From positions 2,537,501-2,601,500 of the forward strand of contig NZ_AP026709.1 in assembly GCF_027923765.1 (NCBI RefSeq): DNA of 64,000 nucleotides. Direction: 5' to 3'. The notes under the pieces were generated by a model, which saw only the letters and a program-made list of their open reading frames with translations, did not search any database and had not been told where the DNA came from. Shown piece by piece: positions 37,522 to 46,646 of the stretch (position 1 is its first letter; every line of letters starts with the position of its first letter). The translations under genes and the position numbers were made by a program. Source of the DNA: Pseudodesulfovibrio nedwellii (GTDB lineage Bacteria; Desulfobacterota; Desulfovibrionia; Desulfovibrionales; Desulfovibrionaceae).

Positions 37522-38373
37522 CTATATCTTTTGCGCGAGTTCTCGCAAGGTCTGTAGATTGCGGATATCATCCTGCAAGTTTTTGTCTTTGGGGGTCTCA
37601 AGTGTCTTGGGGACATCGGTAAAGCGAGCGTCCTGCATGAGGTTGCGGAAGCCATCCAGTCCGATGGTCCCTTTGCCTATGTGCTCGTGTCGATCCTTGT
37701 GAGAATTGAATTCGTTCTTGGTATCGTTCATGTGGAAGAATTTGAGTCGGTCCAATCCGATGGTGCGATCAAACGCCGCAAAGGTGGCCGCGTAGACTTC
37801 AGGGGTGCGGATGTCGTATCCGGCGGCAAAGGTGTGACATGTGTCGTAACACACGCCGAGTCGTTCGGGATACTTGGATACTTGGATGATGGCGGCCAGT
37901 TCTTCAAATGTGGAACCGAGGTTGGTCCCTTGGCCTGCTGTGGTTTCAAGCAGGACCATGGCCGTTTTCGTGCCGGACTGTTCGATTGCGATATCCAGAT
38001 TGGCCGCATACCGTGCAACTCCAACTTCAACGCCGTCGCCCAGATGCGAACCGGGATGTGTCACCAGCCATGACACGGACAACGCCTCAATACGTCGGAG
38101 CTCTTCGGCGAACCCCAGTATGGAGCGGTCGACTTGTTCCGGCTTATTGGACGCGAGATTGATGAGGTATGAGTCATGAGCTGCAATAGGATGGTTCCCC
38201 CATTGCTCCCATGCCATGGAAAAAAGCTCAATGTCATACCCGGTCAGCGGCGGAATCTTCCATTGCCGCTGGTTCCGGGTAAATATCTGCAACGCGGTGC
38301 CGCCGACCATGCCAATGCGTTCGAAGGCCATGTGCAGGCCTCCGGCAATAGACATATGGGCACCGAGATACAT
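37522..38373 (-). CDS. nfo: Endonuclease IV (AP endonuclease)
   Basis: Base-excision repair enzyme that cuts 5' of abasic sites using a trinuclear zinc centre. 283 residues, the family's usual size. Motifs: YLGAHMSIAGGL at the start, AHDSYLINLAS near 64-74, VLLETTAGQGTNLGSTFEEL near 140-159 (metal-binding Glu), CYDTCHTFAAGYDI near 175, and HMNDTKNEFNSHKDRHEHIGKG near 212-233. Last-but-one gene of a short minus-strand run with the 93-residue gene upstream and HAD gene downstream. Confidence 0.93.
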   Translation of the reverse strand: MYLGAHMSIAGGLHMAFERIGMVGGTALQIFTRNQRQWKIPPLTGYDIELFSMAWEQWGNHPIAAHDSYLINLASNKPEQVDRSILGFAEELRRIEALSVSWLVTHPGSHLGDGVEVGVARYAANLDIAIEQSGTKTAMVLLETTAGQGTNLGSTFEELAAIIQVSKYPERLGVCYDTCHTFAAGYDIRTPEVYAATFAAFDRTIGLDRLKFFHMNDTKNEFNSHKDRHEHIGKGTIGLDGFRNLMQDARFTDVPKTLETPKDKNLQDDIRNLQTLRELAQKI

Positions 38374-38378
38374 GATCT

Positions 38379-38660
38379 TTAGGAAATCCAGCCGCTCAGT
38401 GCGTCAACGATCTTCTGGGCCTGGGCCTGGCTGGAAATGTTGAATTTGGATTTGGGGCGGTAGGTGCCGTCGACTTTCTGATAGCGACGGATGGTGTATT
38501 TTTCCGGGCCGTATTCGCCCTTGGCGCGGTTGAGTTCTTGATATCGGAAGACAATGGTGGTCCATGCGCCCTTGGACAGGATGACCTTGTCCAACTCTTT
38601 CACAATGAGTTGGTTGTCCTCAGAATAATTGATGGTAATTTCGTCCACGTTGGATGCCAT
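38379..38660 (-). CDS. Conserved small protein of unknown function
   Basis: 93 residues from ATG 38660, preceded by AAGGAG (the longer frame from 38741 lacks such support). Hydrophilic, no membrane helix or signal peptide. It looks like a small alpha/beta protein: DEITINYSEDNQLIVKELDK at 6-25, then GAWTTIVFRYQELNRAKGEYG. I do not recognise the family. It stops 5 bp before nfo starts, so co-expression with the repair gene is likely. Confidence 0.75.
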   Translation of the reverse strand: MASNVDEITINYSEDNQLIVKELDKVILSKGAWTTIVFRYQELNRAKGEYGPEKYTIRRYQKVDGTYRPKSKFNISSQAQAQKIVDALSGWIS

Positions 38661-38937
38661 GATGCACTCCTTAAATATATGTCGTCTACCCGATCCGGGC
38701 AGCAGGGGCTTACCCATACATATGTCGATGACAGATGGCAACCCCCGGATTTCAAGGGTTCCCGGCTCTTAAAAGTTTTTTGAGAGGTCTTTCTGGTGTG
38801 CTATTGGGCTTGGCGTGCTTTGGAATGGTTAATGATAACTGGTTTTCGTAAGTGAAATTTTGCACATCGGAAATCATGTATGAAAATTTTGTAGGAAGGG
38901 TGTTTTTGACATCATAAAGCGTTCGAAAGAGACCTCC

Positions 38938-39768
38938 CTAGAGAAACATAAGCAACGAAAGGGCCATAACGGCCATTCCTGCGATGAGTCCATAGACAGA
39001 TAAATGGTGCTCGCCGAATTCTTCGGCAGCAGGGAGGAGTTCATCAAAGGAGATGAACACCATGATTCCGGCTACTCCGGCAAACAGAACACCGAAGAGT
39101 GTGGGAGAAAAAAACGGCATCAGGACGAGGTACCCGATGAGGGCTCCAACGGGTTCGGACAGGCCGGACAGGAAAGAGTAGAGGAATGCTTTTTTGCGAT
39201 CACCAGTTGCGTAATAAAGGGGGATGGACACGGCAATTCCCTCAGGAATGTTGTGTATAGCGATAGCCACGGCAATGGCCATGCCCAGAGCCGGGTCAGT
39301 CAGGGCCGCGGTGAAGGTCGCAAGTCCTTCGGGAAAGTTGTGGATGGCAATGGCGATAGCCGCGAACATGCCGGTTCTTCTGAGCTTGTCGAAGTCATGC
39401 ATTTCGTCTTTGGGCAGATTTTCCTTGCCTTGGTCCATTTCTTCAATGGAGTGCATCTCATGTGGGTTTTCATAGCTGGGCACGAATTTGTCGATGATGG
39501 CGATAAAGGCGATGCCCCCGAAAAAAGAGAGTACCGTGACCCAGGACGCAGTGACACCACCGAGTTCGGTCGTAAGTGCGTCTTTTGCTTTGACCAGGAT
39601 CTCCACGAACGAGACGTAGATCATGACCCCTGCGGAAAATCCGAGTGCAAGAGAAAGGAATTTCGTATTGGTCCGTCGGGCAAAAAAAGCGATGGCGGAG
39701 CCGATGCCGGTGGAAAGTCCGGCGAACACTGTCAGGCCGAAGGCGAAGAGTACGGTTTGGGTATCCAT
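38938..39768 (-). CDS. zupT: ZIP-family zinc transporter ZupT
   Basis: 276 residues from ATG 39768, about eight membrane helices. The metal-coordinating helices carry the ZupT motifs HNFPEG (near 143) and HNIPEG (near 173), separated by the usual spacing. The histidine/acidic cytoplasmic loop between ([20 protein letters not shown] near 104-123) is longer than in E. coli. Imports zinc and other divalent metals, driven by the gradient. It is divergent from the solute-binding pair at 39884, which includes a ZnuA-type protein, so shared zinc regulation in the 115-bp gap is plausible; I saw no clear Zur box. Confidence 0.9.
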   Translation of the reverse strand: MDTQTVLFAFGLTVFAGLSTGIGSAIAFFARRTNTKFLSLALGFSAGVMIYVSFVEILVKAKDALTTELGGVTASWVTVLSFFGGIAFIAIIDKFVPSYENPHEMHSIEEMDQGKENLPKDEMHDFDKLRRTGMFAAIAIAIHNFPEGLATFTAALTDPALGMAIAVAIAIHNIPEGIAVSIPLYYATGDRKKAFLYSFLSGLSEPVGALIGYLVLMPFFSPTLFGVLFAGVAGIMVFISFDELLPAAEEFGEHHLSVYGLIAGMAVMALSLLMFL

Positions 39769-39883
39769 CTGGTCTGTATACCCAAAAAAAGGGCACAATG
39801 CATCCGGGAAATGAGAGTGGGCCGGTTAGTGGTAGCGGAGACTACGGCTGGTGTGGTAGTTCAAAGCCAGCGGGAGGCTGGAT

Positions 39884-40996
39884 GTGAGGAATTTGATCAG
39901 AACAGTATGCGTGTTTATTTTTTTGTTTGGGATGAGTGCGCCGTCCAACGCATCTGATAAAGTCTCAGTCGCTTTTTTGAATCCCGCGGCACAAGGGGAT
40001 GTTTTTTTTCAGCTTTTGACCGATTTTATGCAGGCTGCTGCAGACGACCTCGGGTTCGATCTGGACGTTTATTACGGTGGTCGAAATCATGTCCTTATAG
40101 ATGAGAATGTGAAGGCACTTTTTTCTCGTGACACATTGCCTCAGTATATTGTCGGCATGAATGCTCGTGGTGCAGGGGAACTTCTTTTGGCTCAAGCTGA
40201 AGCGGCTGGAATTAAGACGGTGTTTATCAATCAGAGTTTTTTGGGTGAAGAACGAAAGAGCGCGGGGAGACCGGGCGAAAAATATACGCATTGGCTTTTT
40301 GAATATCTCCCAGATGACACACATGCCGGATATCTTCTGGCAAGAATACTCATAGAAAAGGCTTCGAGGGCCGGATTAGTTGATGCCGATGGTATGATTA
40401 ATATCATTGCCGTGAGCGGACATGAAACTTCACCGGCATCTCTTCTTCGGGAAGAAGGATTACGAGAAGCGTTGGCAGAATACCCGAATGCCCGATTGCG
40501 TCAGATAATTCATGCGGGTTGGAAGCCGGACAGGGCCAAAGAGTTGAGTCAGAGGTTGTTGCGACGATATCCTGATACTTCCGTTGTCTGGGCAGCCAGT
40601 GATGCCATGGGGGCTGGCGTTGCCGAAGGCGTTCGTGAATTGGGAAAGCATCCCGGATCGAATATTTTGATTGGTGGCGTGGACTGGACGCGACATGCTC
40701 AGGAATTGCTTGGAAAGGGCGATTTTGCCGTTTCCGTTGGAGGGCATTTTATGGACGGCGCGTGGGCGTTGGTCATGATGTATGATGCCATGCACGGTAT
40801 TGCCGTCTCCCGTGCCAGCCAGTCCCATTTTTCCAGCCTGACTGCGCGTAATATTGTTGAATATAAAAAGCATTTTGGTGTCAGTGACTGGCGAAAAATA
40901 GATTTCACCAAATTTTCAAAGTATCTCAATCCAACGCTTAAGTATTATGACTTTGGACTTGAAGCAGTCCTTGATCAAATGGAGACTCTCCAATGA
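39884..40996 (+). CDS. Periplasmic binding protein, LacI/sugar-type fold
   Basis: 370 residues. Signal peptide LIRTVCVFIFLFGMSAPSNA near 4-23, then a type I periplasmic-binding fold: KVSVAFLNPAAQGDVFFQLL near 26, INIIAVSGHETSPASLLREEGL near 170 and WAASDAMGAGVAEGV near 232. GGAGG lies 4 nt before the ATG. Homologues are usually annotated as ABC substrate-binding or sensor input proteins. The next gene (ZnuA-type) overlaps by 4 bp, an odd pairing since the two folds differ and no permease or ATPase follows. Confidence 0.8.
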   Translation: MRNLIRTVCVFIFLFGMSAPSNASDKVSVAFLNPAAQGDVFFQLLTDFMQAAADDLGFDLDVYYGGRNHVLIDENVKALFSRDTLPQYIVGMNARGAGELLLAQAEAAGIKTVFINQSFLGEERKSAGRPGEKYTHWLFEYLPDDTHAGYLLARILIEKASRAGLVDADGMINIIAVSGHETSPASLLREEGLREALAEYPNARLRQIIHAGWKPDRAKELSQRLLRRYPDTSVVWAASDAMGAGVAEGVRELGKHPGSNILIGGVDWTRHAQELLGKGDFAVSVGGHFMDGAWALVMMYDAMHGIAVSRASQSHFSSLTARNIVEYKKHFGVSDWRKIDFTKFSKYLNPTLKYYDFGLEAVLDQMETLQ

Positions 40997-41877
40997 ACAG
41001 ATTGAAATTTTTTGTCCTTTTTGCAGCATTGTTGCTTTATGTAGTCCCTACGCGTGCAGAAGGCATGATAGTCACGGTGTCCATTGCACCTTTAAAGTAC
41101 TTTGTTGAATCAATCGGCGGAGATCTGGTTGAAGTCGAGGTCATGGTTTCGTCCGGCGCAAGTCCGGCCACCTATGAGCCGAAGCCCCGTCAGATGGTCG
41201 CTTTGACCCGGTCGAAACTGTATATCGCGATTGGTGTCCCTTTTGAGAGGGCGTGGTTGCCTCGTATGCATAGTGCGAACCCGGATATGACCGTGGTCAA
41301 ATCGACATCAGGGATGCATCTGTTACCTATGGCTTCGCATCATCACCATCAGGATGGGAACGAAGTGCTTCAGGTTGAACAGGGCAAACGCATTCTTGAT
41401 CCACATGTCTGGAATTCTCCGAAAATGGCCCGGGAACTGGCGGCAGTCATCCTTTCTGCCCTTGTTCGGGCCGATGCCGCAGGAAGTCCTGTTTATCGGA
41501 AAAATTATGATCAGCTGATGGCGAAAATTAATGAAGTGGACACTGAAATCAAGGGTTTACTGGCAGGCAGCAAGGGAAAACATTTTCTGACATATCACCC
41601 GTCATGGGGATATTTTGCCCATGATTATGGCTTGGTGCAGGTGCCTGTGGAGCTGGAAGGCAAACATCCCGGTCCCAGAGAATTGGCCGAGGTTATAGAG
41701 TTGGCCAAAGAAGAATCCATCAAGGCCGTTTTTGTTCAGCCGCAATTTTCTACCAAGTCAGCACAGACCATCGCCGATGCCATTGGTGGTACGGTTGTCG
41801 TTGCTGATCCCCTTGCGGAAGATTGGGCAGACAATCTGGTCAATATAGCCAGACAATTCAGTATAACTCTTCGTTAA
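40993..41877 (+). CDS. znuA: Zinc ABC transporter substrate-binding protein (ZnuA/TroA family)
   Basis: 294 residues. Signal peptide FFVLFAALLLYVVPTRAEG near 6-24. The cluster A-I family pattern follows: VSIAPLKYFVESIGGDLVEV near 31, VSSGASPATYEPKPRQMVAL near 53 (in place of the first metal His a Tyr/Glu context is seen), a His-rich loop ASHHHHQDGNE near 116-126, DPHVWNSP near 137, LTYHPSWGYFAHDYGL near 200, and VADPLAEDW near 275. Delivers zinc or manganese to a permease that is not encoded here. Symbol by family only. Confidence 0.85.
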   Translation: MNRLKFFVLFAALLLYVVPTRAEGMIVTVSIAPLKYFVESIGGDLVEVEVMVSSGASPATYEPKPRQMVALTRSKLYIAIGVPFERAWLPRMHSANPDMTVVKSTSGMHLLPMASHHHHQDGNEVLQVEQGKRILDPHVWNSPKMARELAAVILSALVRADAAGSPVYRKNYDQLMAKINEVDTEIKGLLAGSKGKHFLTYHPSWGYFAHDYGLVQVPVELEGKHPGPRELAEVIELAKEESIKAVFVQPQFSTKSAQTIADAIGGTVVVADPLAEDWADNLVNIARQFSITLR

Positions 41878-41899
41878 TATTAAATCTTATTTGAAAGGG

Positions 41900-42931
41900 T
41901 TACATGTTTTCAGCTTTGAGCTGACCACATGCCGCTTCGATATCCGAGCCCATGGAACGACGGATAAAGGCGGTCAATCCGTGATCCCACAGACGTTTTT
42001 CAAAGGCTTCAACCTTGCCTCGATCGGGTGCGTCATAGGGCATACCCTCGGTGGCGTTGTACGCGATGAGGTTGATCTTGCCCTTTCTGCGATCAACGAG
42101 ACGGGCCAGTTGGTCCGCGTGTTCCATTGAATCGTTCACATCTTTTAAGAGCAGGTACTCAAAGGTGATCCGTTCGCGTTGACGCATGGGATAGGCCCGG
42201 AGGCTGTCCATGAGGTCGTTGATATGCACTTTGGCGGCCTTGGGCATGATCTTGGCGCGCAATTCCTGCGTGGGAGCATGTAGGGAAATGGCAGGCAGAG
42301 CTATTTCAAGGTCGCCCAAAATTTTAAGTTTGTCGGGGAAGCCGACAGTGGAAACCATGGACCGGCGCCATGACAGAGACAGACCCCGTTCACACGGCAG
42401 GTCGGTCAATACCTTGATAAGAGTCTCGAGGTTGAGCAGCGGCTCACCCATGCCCATGAACACGAGGTTCTTGAGCGGGTTCATGCCCTGATCTTCCAGA
42501 TATTGGCGGCCTACCAGAATCTGTCCCATGATTTCGCCATAGGTCAGGTTGCGTTCAAAACCGAGCTTGCCGGTGTTGCAGAAAGTACACGCCATGGCAC
42601 AGCCCACCTGAGTGGACAGGCATTGGGAGTAACGGTCATTCATGGGGATGAGCACGGTCTCGATGAGCGCACCGTCACCCATGCGCAACAGCAACTTGAT
42701 GGTCCCATCCTTGCTCGTGGCGACTTTGGCGATTTCCGGCCAGGCAATGGTTGCCATGGTGGCGACTTTTTCCCGGAGCGGCTTGGACAGGTTGGTCATG
42801 GCGTCAATGTTGCGGACGCGCTTCTGCCACAGCCATTGCCAGATCTGTTCGGTGCGGAAACGAGGTTCTTTCAAATCCTCGGCAACGAACGCCTCAAGGT
42901 CATTTTTTGTCAATTCAATAAGATTTTGCAT
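41900..42931 (-). CDS. rlmN: 23S rRNA (adenine2503-C2)/tRNA methyltransferase RlmN
   Basis: Radical SAM enzyme that methylates C2 of A2503 in 23S rRNA and A37 in some tRNAs. 343 residues. The CxxxCxxC cluster motif is in GCAMACTFCNTGKLGFERN near 111-129; the Gly-rich SAM motif is MGMGEPLLN near 161; ISLHAPTQELR near 221; and the C-terminal methyl-carrying Cys is in SDIEAACGQL near 330. The gene stands alone, between a 22-bp gap to znuA and the phage-like block on its right. Confidence 0.95.
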   Translation of the reverse strand: MQNLIELTKNDLEAFVAEDLKEPRFRTEQIWQWLWQKRVRNIDAMTNLSKPLREKVATMATIAWPEIAKVATSKDGTIKLLLRMGDGALIETVLIPMNDRYSQCLSTQVGCAMACTFCNTGKLGFERNLTYGEIMGQILVGRQYLEDQGMNPLKNLVFMGMGEPLLNLETLIKVLTDLPCERGLSLSWRRSMVSTVGFPDKLKILGDLEIALPAISLHAPTQELRAKIMPKAAKVHINDLMDSLRAYPMRQRERITFEYLLLKDVNDSMEHADQLARLVDRRKGKINLIAYNATEGMPYDAPDRGKVEAFEKRLWDHGLTAFIRRSMGSDIEAACGQLKAENM

Positions 42932-43159
42932 GCGCGTCCCTTGTGTACGGCATGACCGGCTGTGTCAAGTCAGGGAGCTTATGGCCTGTGCCTTGGAACA
43001 GCGTCTGCGCCGGCATATTCAAGTCATTGTCGGTCCTAGTTGTTGGTGTTTATTTTTTGGTGTGCGTGTGTATGCATCGCTATTCAATATTGATTTCATT
43101 ATATATTCTCGTGTATGGATGGCCGGGAGCGACATTTCGCCCCCGGCTTGTTTCATGAT

Positions 43160-43996
43160 TTAGAGCCTGCTGCCGGGGACATAGTCGCCGGGGTAGAGCA
43201 TTTCAAAGCCTTCATTGACCTTTTTGACGAAGGTTGAGTCGCGTTTGGACGGATCACTGAAGCGGGGATCTTTCATCATTTCTCGCAGTCGTTCGATGGA
43301 TAGGTCTTCGCCCCATCCCTTGGTTGAGCCTCGCAGGCCTCCTTCGAGTACCAACGGTGCGATCTTGGCAAAGGCGTTGATGACGGCGGCGTGGTTGCCC
43401 GCATTGGTTTTGTCGAGAGCTGTCAGCAGGTCGTCACCACCAATTGCTTCGGCAGCGCGCATGGCATGGTCGAGAATGGAGGGCGTGTCGCCGCGATGAA
43501 TGGAACGCAGGGATTCCAGTTCTGTCTCGCGCATGGTCTGCGCCTCATTTTCAATCCCGTGATGGGCGTCCATGACTAGCGGCATGAACCATTCATACAG
43601 CCCGGATACCTGTTTCGGGGTCAAGCCCAATTCGTGGGCTTTCTGCCTGAGGCCGTTGGTCAGGTCTTCACGGATTTCAAAGCCGTCAGGCACGTCCATG
43701 TTTGGTAATTCGTAGCCGTCCGCAGCTTCGGGACGGCCCAGAGCCCCATAGAAGGCAGCCAATTCTTCAGGGCCATCGTCATCGCCGGGCATCCGCACGT
43801 ATCCTTCCGGGCTTTTGCCGATCATGCGCTGGGCATGAACCAATGCCTTCACGGCTTCGTCCTTGGTGGTGTATTTGGCGAGAACCGGATGGTCGCGCAG
43901 GAGCATTTCCGTTTCCACGCCGTTTTCGTCAGCCTGTTTGACGGTCCAGTCTTCGGGAAGGGTCATCTGCCATTTTTTATTGGTATTGGGTGTCAT
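43160..43996 (-). CDS. Putative phage capsid scaffolding/assembly protein
   Basis: 278 residues, hydrophilic, acidic in the middle and helical in the second half (LRQKAHELGLTPKQVSGLYEW near 101-121). Resembles podovirus capsid-assembly/scaffold proteins by its N-terminal repeat of acidic segments with GRPEAADGYELP near 86 (also found in phage scaffold proteins), and by its place after a portal and a Bbp19-like gene. Overlaps the upstream gene by 4 bp. A major capsid gene would be expected next, but instead rlmN follows after 228 bp. Function by context. Confidence 0.6.
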   Translation of the reverse strand: MTPNTNKKWQMTLPEDWTVKQADENGVETEMLLRDHPVLAKYTTKDEAVKALVHAQRMIGKSPEGYVRMPGDDDGPEELAAFYGALGRPEAADGYELPNMDVPDGFEIREDLTNGLRQKAHELGLTPKQVSGLYEWFMPLVMDAHHGIENEAQTMRETELESLRSIHRGDTPSILDHAMRAAEAIGGDDLLTALDKTNAGNHAAVINAFAKIAPLVLEGGLRGSTKGWGEDLSIERLREMMKDPRFSDPSKRDSTFVKKVNEGFEMLYPGDYVPGSRL

Positions 43997-44223
43997 CGGT
44001 TGATTTCCTTATTGATGAAGTTGTTTTCATTGAGCATGTGTTTCATGTGTAGGATCAGTGACCTGCGTCCTTCATTGAACTGTGTGCGCCCTGCATCCGT
44101 GGAAAATGTGGAGCGCATGAAGCTTCCGCGTTTTTCCAAATCATCCATGATTGTTGTACCGTCAGCTGATTCAAAGAGCCGTTTATAGGCTCGATGCAGC
44201 TCCAGAGGAGAGGTGTCAGGCAT
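43993..44223 (-). CDS. Bbp19-like small phage protein
   Basis: 76 residues, mostly helical (LELHRAYKRLFESADGTTIM near 7-26, then GRTQFNEGRRSLILHM). The layout (YxRLF...G..vl.DL....R...F) matches the small Bordetella-phage Bbp19-type protein found next to scaffold and portal genes. Overlaps both neighbours by 4-8 bp. Role in the virion unknown. Confidence 0.65.
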   Translation of the reverse strand: MPDTSPLELHRAYKRLFESADGTTIMDDLEKRGSFMRSTFSTDAGRTQFNEGRRSLILHMKHMLNENNFINKEINR

Positions 44224-45994
44224 GGGACGCCTCCTCGTTTGCTTCCGTTTGTTGCAGGACTATGGCCTCTTCCTGTGTCATATCTTCGGACTGAGCGGGG
44301 TCGGGAGCCATGTGTTCTGGCGGTGGTCCGACAATACCGAGCGCTCCGGCGAGCATTCCCCACAGTTCGGTGAGAACATTGGGTCGGTCCGTGTATGCTT
44401 CGGACAGGGTTTTGGCGATGGTGGCCATGCTGGCGACCGTGGCTGTGGTCTGTGCGCTTCCGGCAGCCTTGGTTTTGCCTTCGCGGGCGGCGGCTACATC
44501 CTGTTCCGGTTTCAGGTAATCGGACGGGGTGTCGAACAGCTCGGCAACGTGTCGAGCCATGCGATCGGTGTCGAAGTTGTCCATAATTCCGAAGGCGTCT
44601 GCGCCTCCCACCAACGGGCCGAGGTATTCCATGGTTTGGGATAACCCCTGTGCCTCGTATTGCTTTTGAGCGCGGGCAACAGGCGAGGTGTAGCGAACGT
44701 CCAGATCGTCGGGCGTCAGTCCTTGCGGGAAGGAAGGCAGCCCTCCACTGCGGAGCATGATGCGGAACACGCGCTTGATGAGCGGGCTGAGGAATTCAGT
44801 TTGCAATCTGCCAAGGACAGGGCCGAGGACGCGCATTTTTTCGGATTGGCGGATAACCGCTTCGGTGGCGGTGACAGCCGGGCCTTCCGGGGCGATCTGG
44901 TCGCCAAGGAAGATACGCCGGATGGACTCGCGTCGTTGGTTCATCATCTCTTCGGTGGCACCGAGATCCACATGTACCGGCAGTGCTTCGATGCGGTCTG
45001 ATGATCCTGCCCGATAATAGGACAACCCACCCGGACCGGAGCGAACCGGACCGAGGAAACCGTCGTCTGGCACCATGAGCGGCGGGTCTGACATCTTTTC
45101 GGCGGCCATGAGCGCAGTGCGGGCCATGGCGTTGAGCACACGGGTGTCGGAAAGGGCGGTCTGGCCTGGTCCACGACCATAGGTCTCGCCTGCGGCCTTG
45201 GCCCAGCGTGGAACCATGTACGGCATTTCCAAATAGCCGGTTTCTTCCACAATGTGATTGTTCTTGGTTTCCATGTACACGCTGGCATAAGGGAAGTTCA
45301 TTACCCCGAGACCTCGCGGGTCGCGGTCAGATCGAGGATAGACCGCGTGCAGTATTTCCACTTTCTCGTCGGGTTTGTCCTCGGCCTTGCGTTTGGTTTC
45401 ATCCGAGCAGTTCACGCCCCATTCCTGAATGGCCTGACGGGCGGATATTTCGTATTTGCGGTATACGGTGTCCACCTGACCCCGAACAGATTCGGCCACA
45501 TAGACTTCGCCAAGCGGTCTGGTGGAAAATCGGACAATCATTTCATTGTCGGCTTCCACATACATCACCGCAGTACCAAGCAGGGCCACATCCAGATAAA
45601 GTTCATGGACATGAGTCTGGAACCCTGAATCTTCGGCGTTGAATACGGCAACCATTCGTCCGCGGGCTTCCTGAAGGAAGGTACGTACGTCTGCATTGTC
45701 ACCAAGTTGACGGTCTTTAACCGAGATATCGAACCACGGCAGGGAAGGGTTGGTAAGCAAGCCCCCCAAGGATGAAGCCAGCAGCTCCAGCGCGTGCATG
45801 GGCGTGGAGTCGAAGATGCGTTCATCACCGGTCTGACCGCGAAACGAGTTGGAGCCGCCAATGGAGGTGAAACTGTTCTTGCGGGGCAACATGTATTCGG
45901 TCAATTCCTGCCAGGAACTCACCCATGGTTGCCGTGCTTCTTCCAGTCCGCTGAACCGGGTGAGCAGTGAGCGCGCACGTTCTGTTGCGTCCAT
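44216..45994 (-). CDS. Phage portal protein (head-tail connector)
   Basis: 592 residues from ATG 45994 (GGGAGAG upstream, 1 bp after the previous stop). The portal of T7-like podoviruses forms the dodecameric ring for DNA entry. Recognised by the N-terminal WQELTEYMLPRKNSF near 26, GDERIFDSTPMHALELLASS near 47-66, the DVALLGTAVMYVE block near 110, YEISARQAIQEWG near 155, and VTATEAVIRQSEKMRVLGPV near 388. Full length, no frameshift. No terminase or capsid gene accompanies it, so the module is incomplete. Confidence 0.85.
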   Translation of the reverse strand: MDATERARSLLTRFSGLEEARQPWVSSWQELTEYMLPRKNSFTSIGGSNSFRGQTGDERIFDSTPMHALELLASSLGGLLTNPSLPWFDISVKDRQLGDNADVRTFLQEARGRMVAVFNAEDSGFQTHVHELYLDVALLGTAVMYVEADNEMIVRFSTRPLGEVYVAESVRGQVDTVYRKYEISARQAIQEWGVNCSDETKRKAEDKPDEKVEILHAVYPRSDRDPRGLGVMNFPYASVYMETKNNHIVEETGYLEMPYMVPRWAKAAGETYGRGPGQTALSDTRVLNAMARTALMAAEKMSDPPLMVPDDGFLGPVRSGPGGLSYYRAGSSDRIEALPVHVDLGATEEMMNQRRESIRRIFLGDQIAPEGPAVTATEAVIRQSEKMRVLGPVLGRLQTEFLSPLIKRVFRIMLRSGGLPSFPQGLTPDDLDVRYTSPVARAQKQYEAQGLSQTMEYLGPLVGGADAFGIMDNFDTDRMARHVAELFDTPSDYLKPEQDVAAAREGKTKAAGSAQTTATVASMATIAKTLSEAYTDRPNVLTELWGMLAGALGIVGPPPEHMAPDPAQSEDMTQEEAIVLQQTEANEEASHA

Positions 45995-45995
45995 G

Positions 45996-46280
45996 CTACT
46001 CTCCCAACTTGTTCTTGAGGCCCGTGGGATTGTTTTCTTCTTCCTCAACCAGAGATGCCGCTCCATTGGAGAGTGTACTGGCGTTGCGTTTTTTTTCCAG
46101 ATTTCGGGCTTCATTTATCTTTTCCCTGTCCCTTCGACGGGCGTCCGCCTCCTTTTTGCGCTGTTGCTCTTCACGAGCTTTGCGTTCTTTTTCCATGTCG
46201 CCGGATGAATCCGGTTTGTGTTGGATCAACCCTCCGACTGTGCCAAGCACTGTTGAGATTATTGATGCAGATCCTCCCAT
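45996..46280 (-). CDS. Small phage-module protein, unknown
   Basis: 94 residues. A short hydrophobic N terminus (ASIISTVLGTVGGLIQ, 5-20) is followed by a strongly charged helix rich in Lys, Arg and Glu (near 28-65), likely a coiled coil. First gene of the portal-scaffold operon, 1 bp before the portal start. Its AGGAGG ribosome binding site is buried in a hairpin at 46289-46314. No family recognised; it occupies the place where phages often encode a small structural protein. Confidence 0.65.
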   Translation of the reverse strand: MGGSASIISTVLGTVGGLIQHKPDSSGDMEKERKAREEQQRKKEADARRRDREKINEARNLEKKRNASTLSNGAASLVEEEENNPTGLKNKLGE

Positions 46281-46288
46281 AATAAAAT

Positions 46289-46314
46289 CCTCCTGTAAGA
46301 TGTTTCACAGGAGG
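46289..46314 (-). promoter_or_regulatory. Hairpin covering the ribosome binding site
   Basis: Perfect 8-bp stem CCTCCTGT / ACAGGAGG with a 10-nt loop. The second arm on the minus strand contains the AGGAGG of the 94-residue gene, 8 nt before its ATG. A second perfect hairpin, CCCGGTTTT / AAAACCGGG, lies just upstream at 46320-46341. This could hold translation back. Confidence 0.6.
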
Positions 46315-46341
46315 CTAACCCCGGTTTTTCGCAAAACCGGG

Positions 46342-46413
46342 AAATGTGAATGAATGTATATTCAAATCATTCAATAGGTATAAAAAAACACCTTGACAGG
46401 GGTGGGGAATAGG
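46342..46413 (-). repeat. Duplicated promoter-like segment, copy 1
   Basis: Over 70 bp nearly identical to 48261-48332. It lies upstream of the minus-strand phage gene, copy 2 upstream of the minus-strand RHS gene. It includes the palindrome TGAATATACATTCA (46354-46367) and, on the minus strand, a possible -10 TATACC. Confidence 0.7.
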
Positions 46414-46439
46414 ACGGTTTGTTTGCCGAAAAAAAGGAC

Positions 46440-46478
46440 AAGGCCTGCCGAGATTCGATCGGCAGGCCTTGTCCTGAA
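46440..46478. terminator. Terminator downstream of the RHS module
   Basis: ACAAGGCCTGCCGA / TCGGCAGGCCTTGT, 14-bp stem with loop GATTCGA. The stem core is the same as at 2831 and 48332. Confidence 0.8.
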
Positions 46479-46534
46479 AAGTGAACGGATGGAGCTGAAA
46501 AGGGGCGTCGGGAAAGTGCCCGTATCAGTCGGAG

Positions 46535-46620
46535 GATATGGAGCGGTGTTTACATCGTAGTCGCGCCAGCCGAAACGGACGAAGCCGAGATCTCGGTTGT
46601 GCAGATCAAAATTTGTGGCT
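46535..46620 (-). pseudogene. Orphan RHS-core fragment
   Basis: Minus-strand translation gives DLHNRDLGFVRFGWRDYD, the conserved RHS core. DNA at 46544-46607 matches the RHS gene at 47386-47449 at about 55 of 60 positions. Frame is open but short, with no start. It lies downstream of the RHS gene and the small membrane protein, where orphan RHS tips are classically found. Confidence 0.8.
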
Positions 46621-46646
46621 TTGAGGAATACATATTCTTTGCACCG

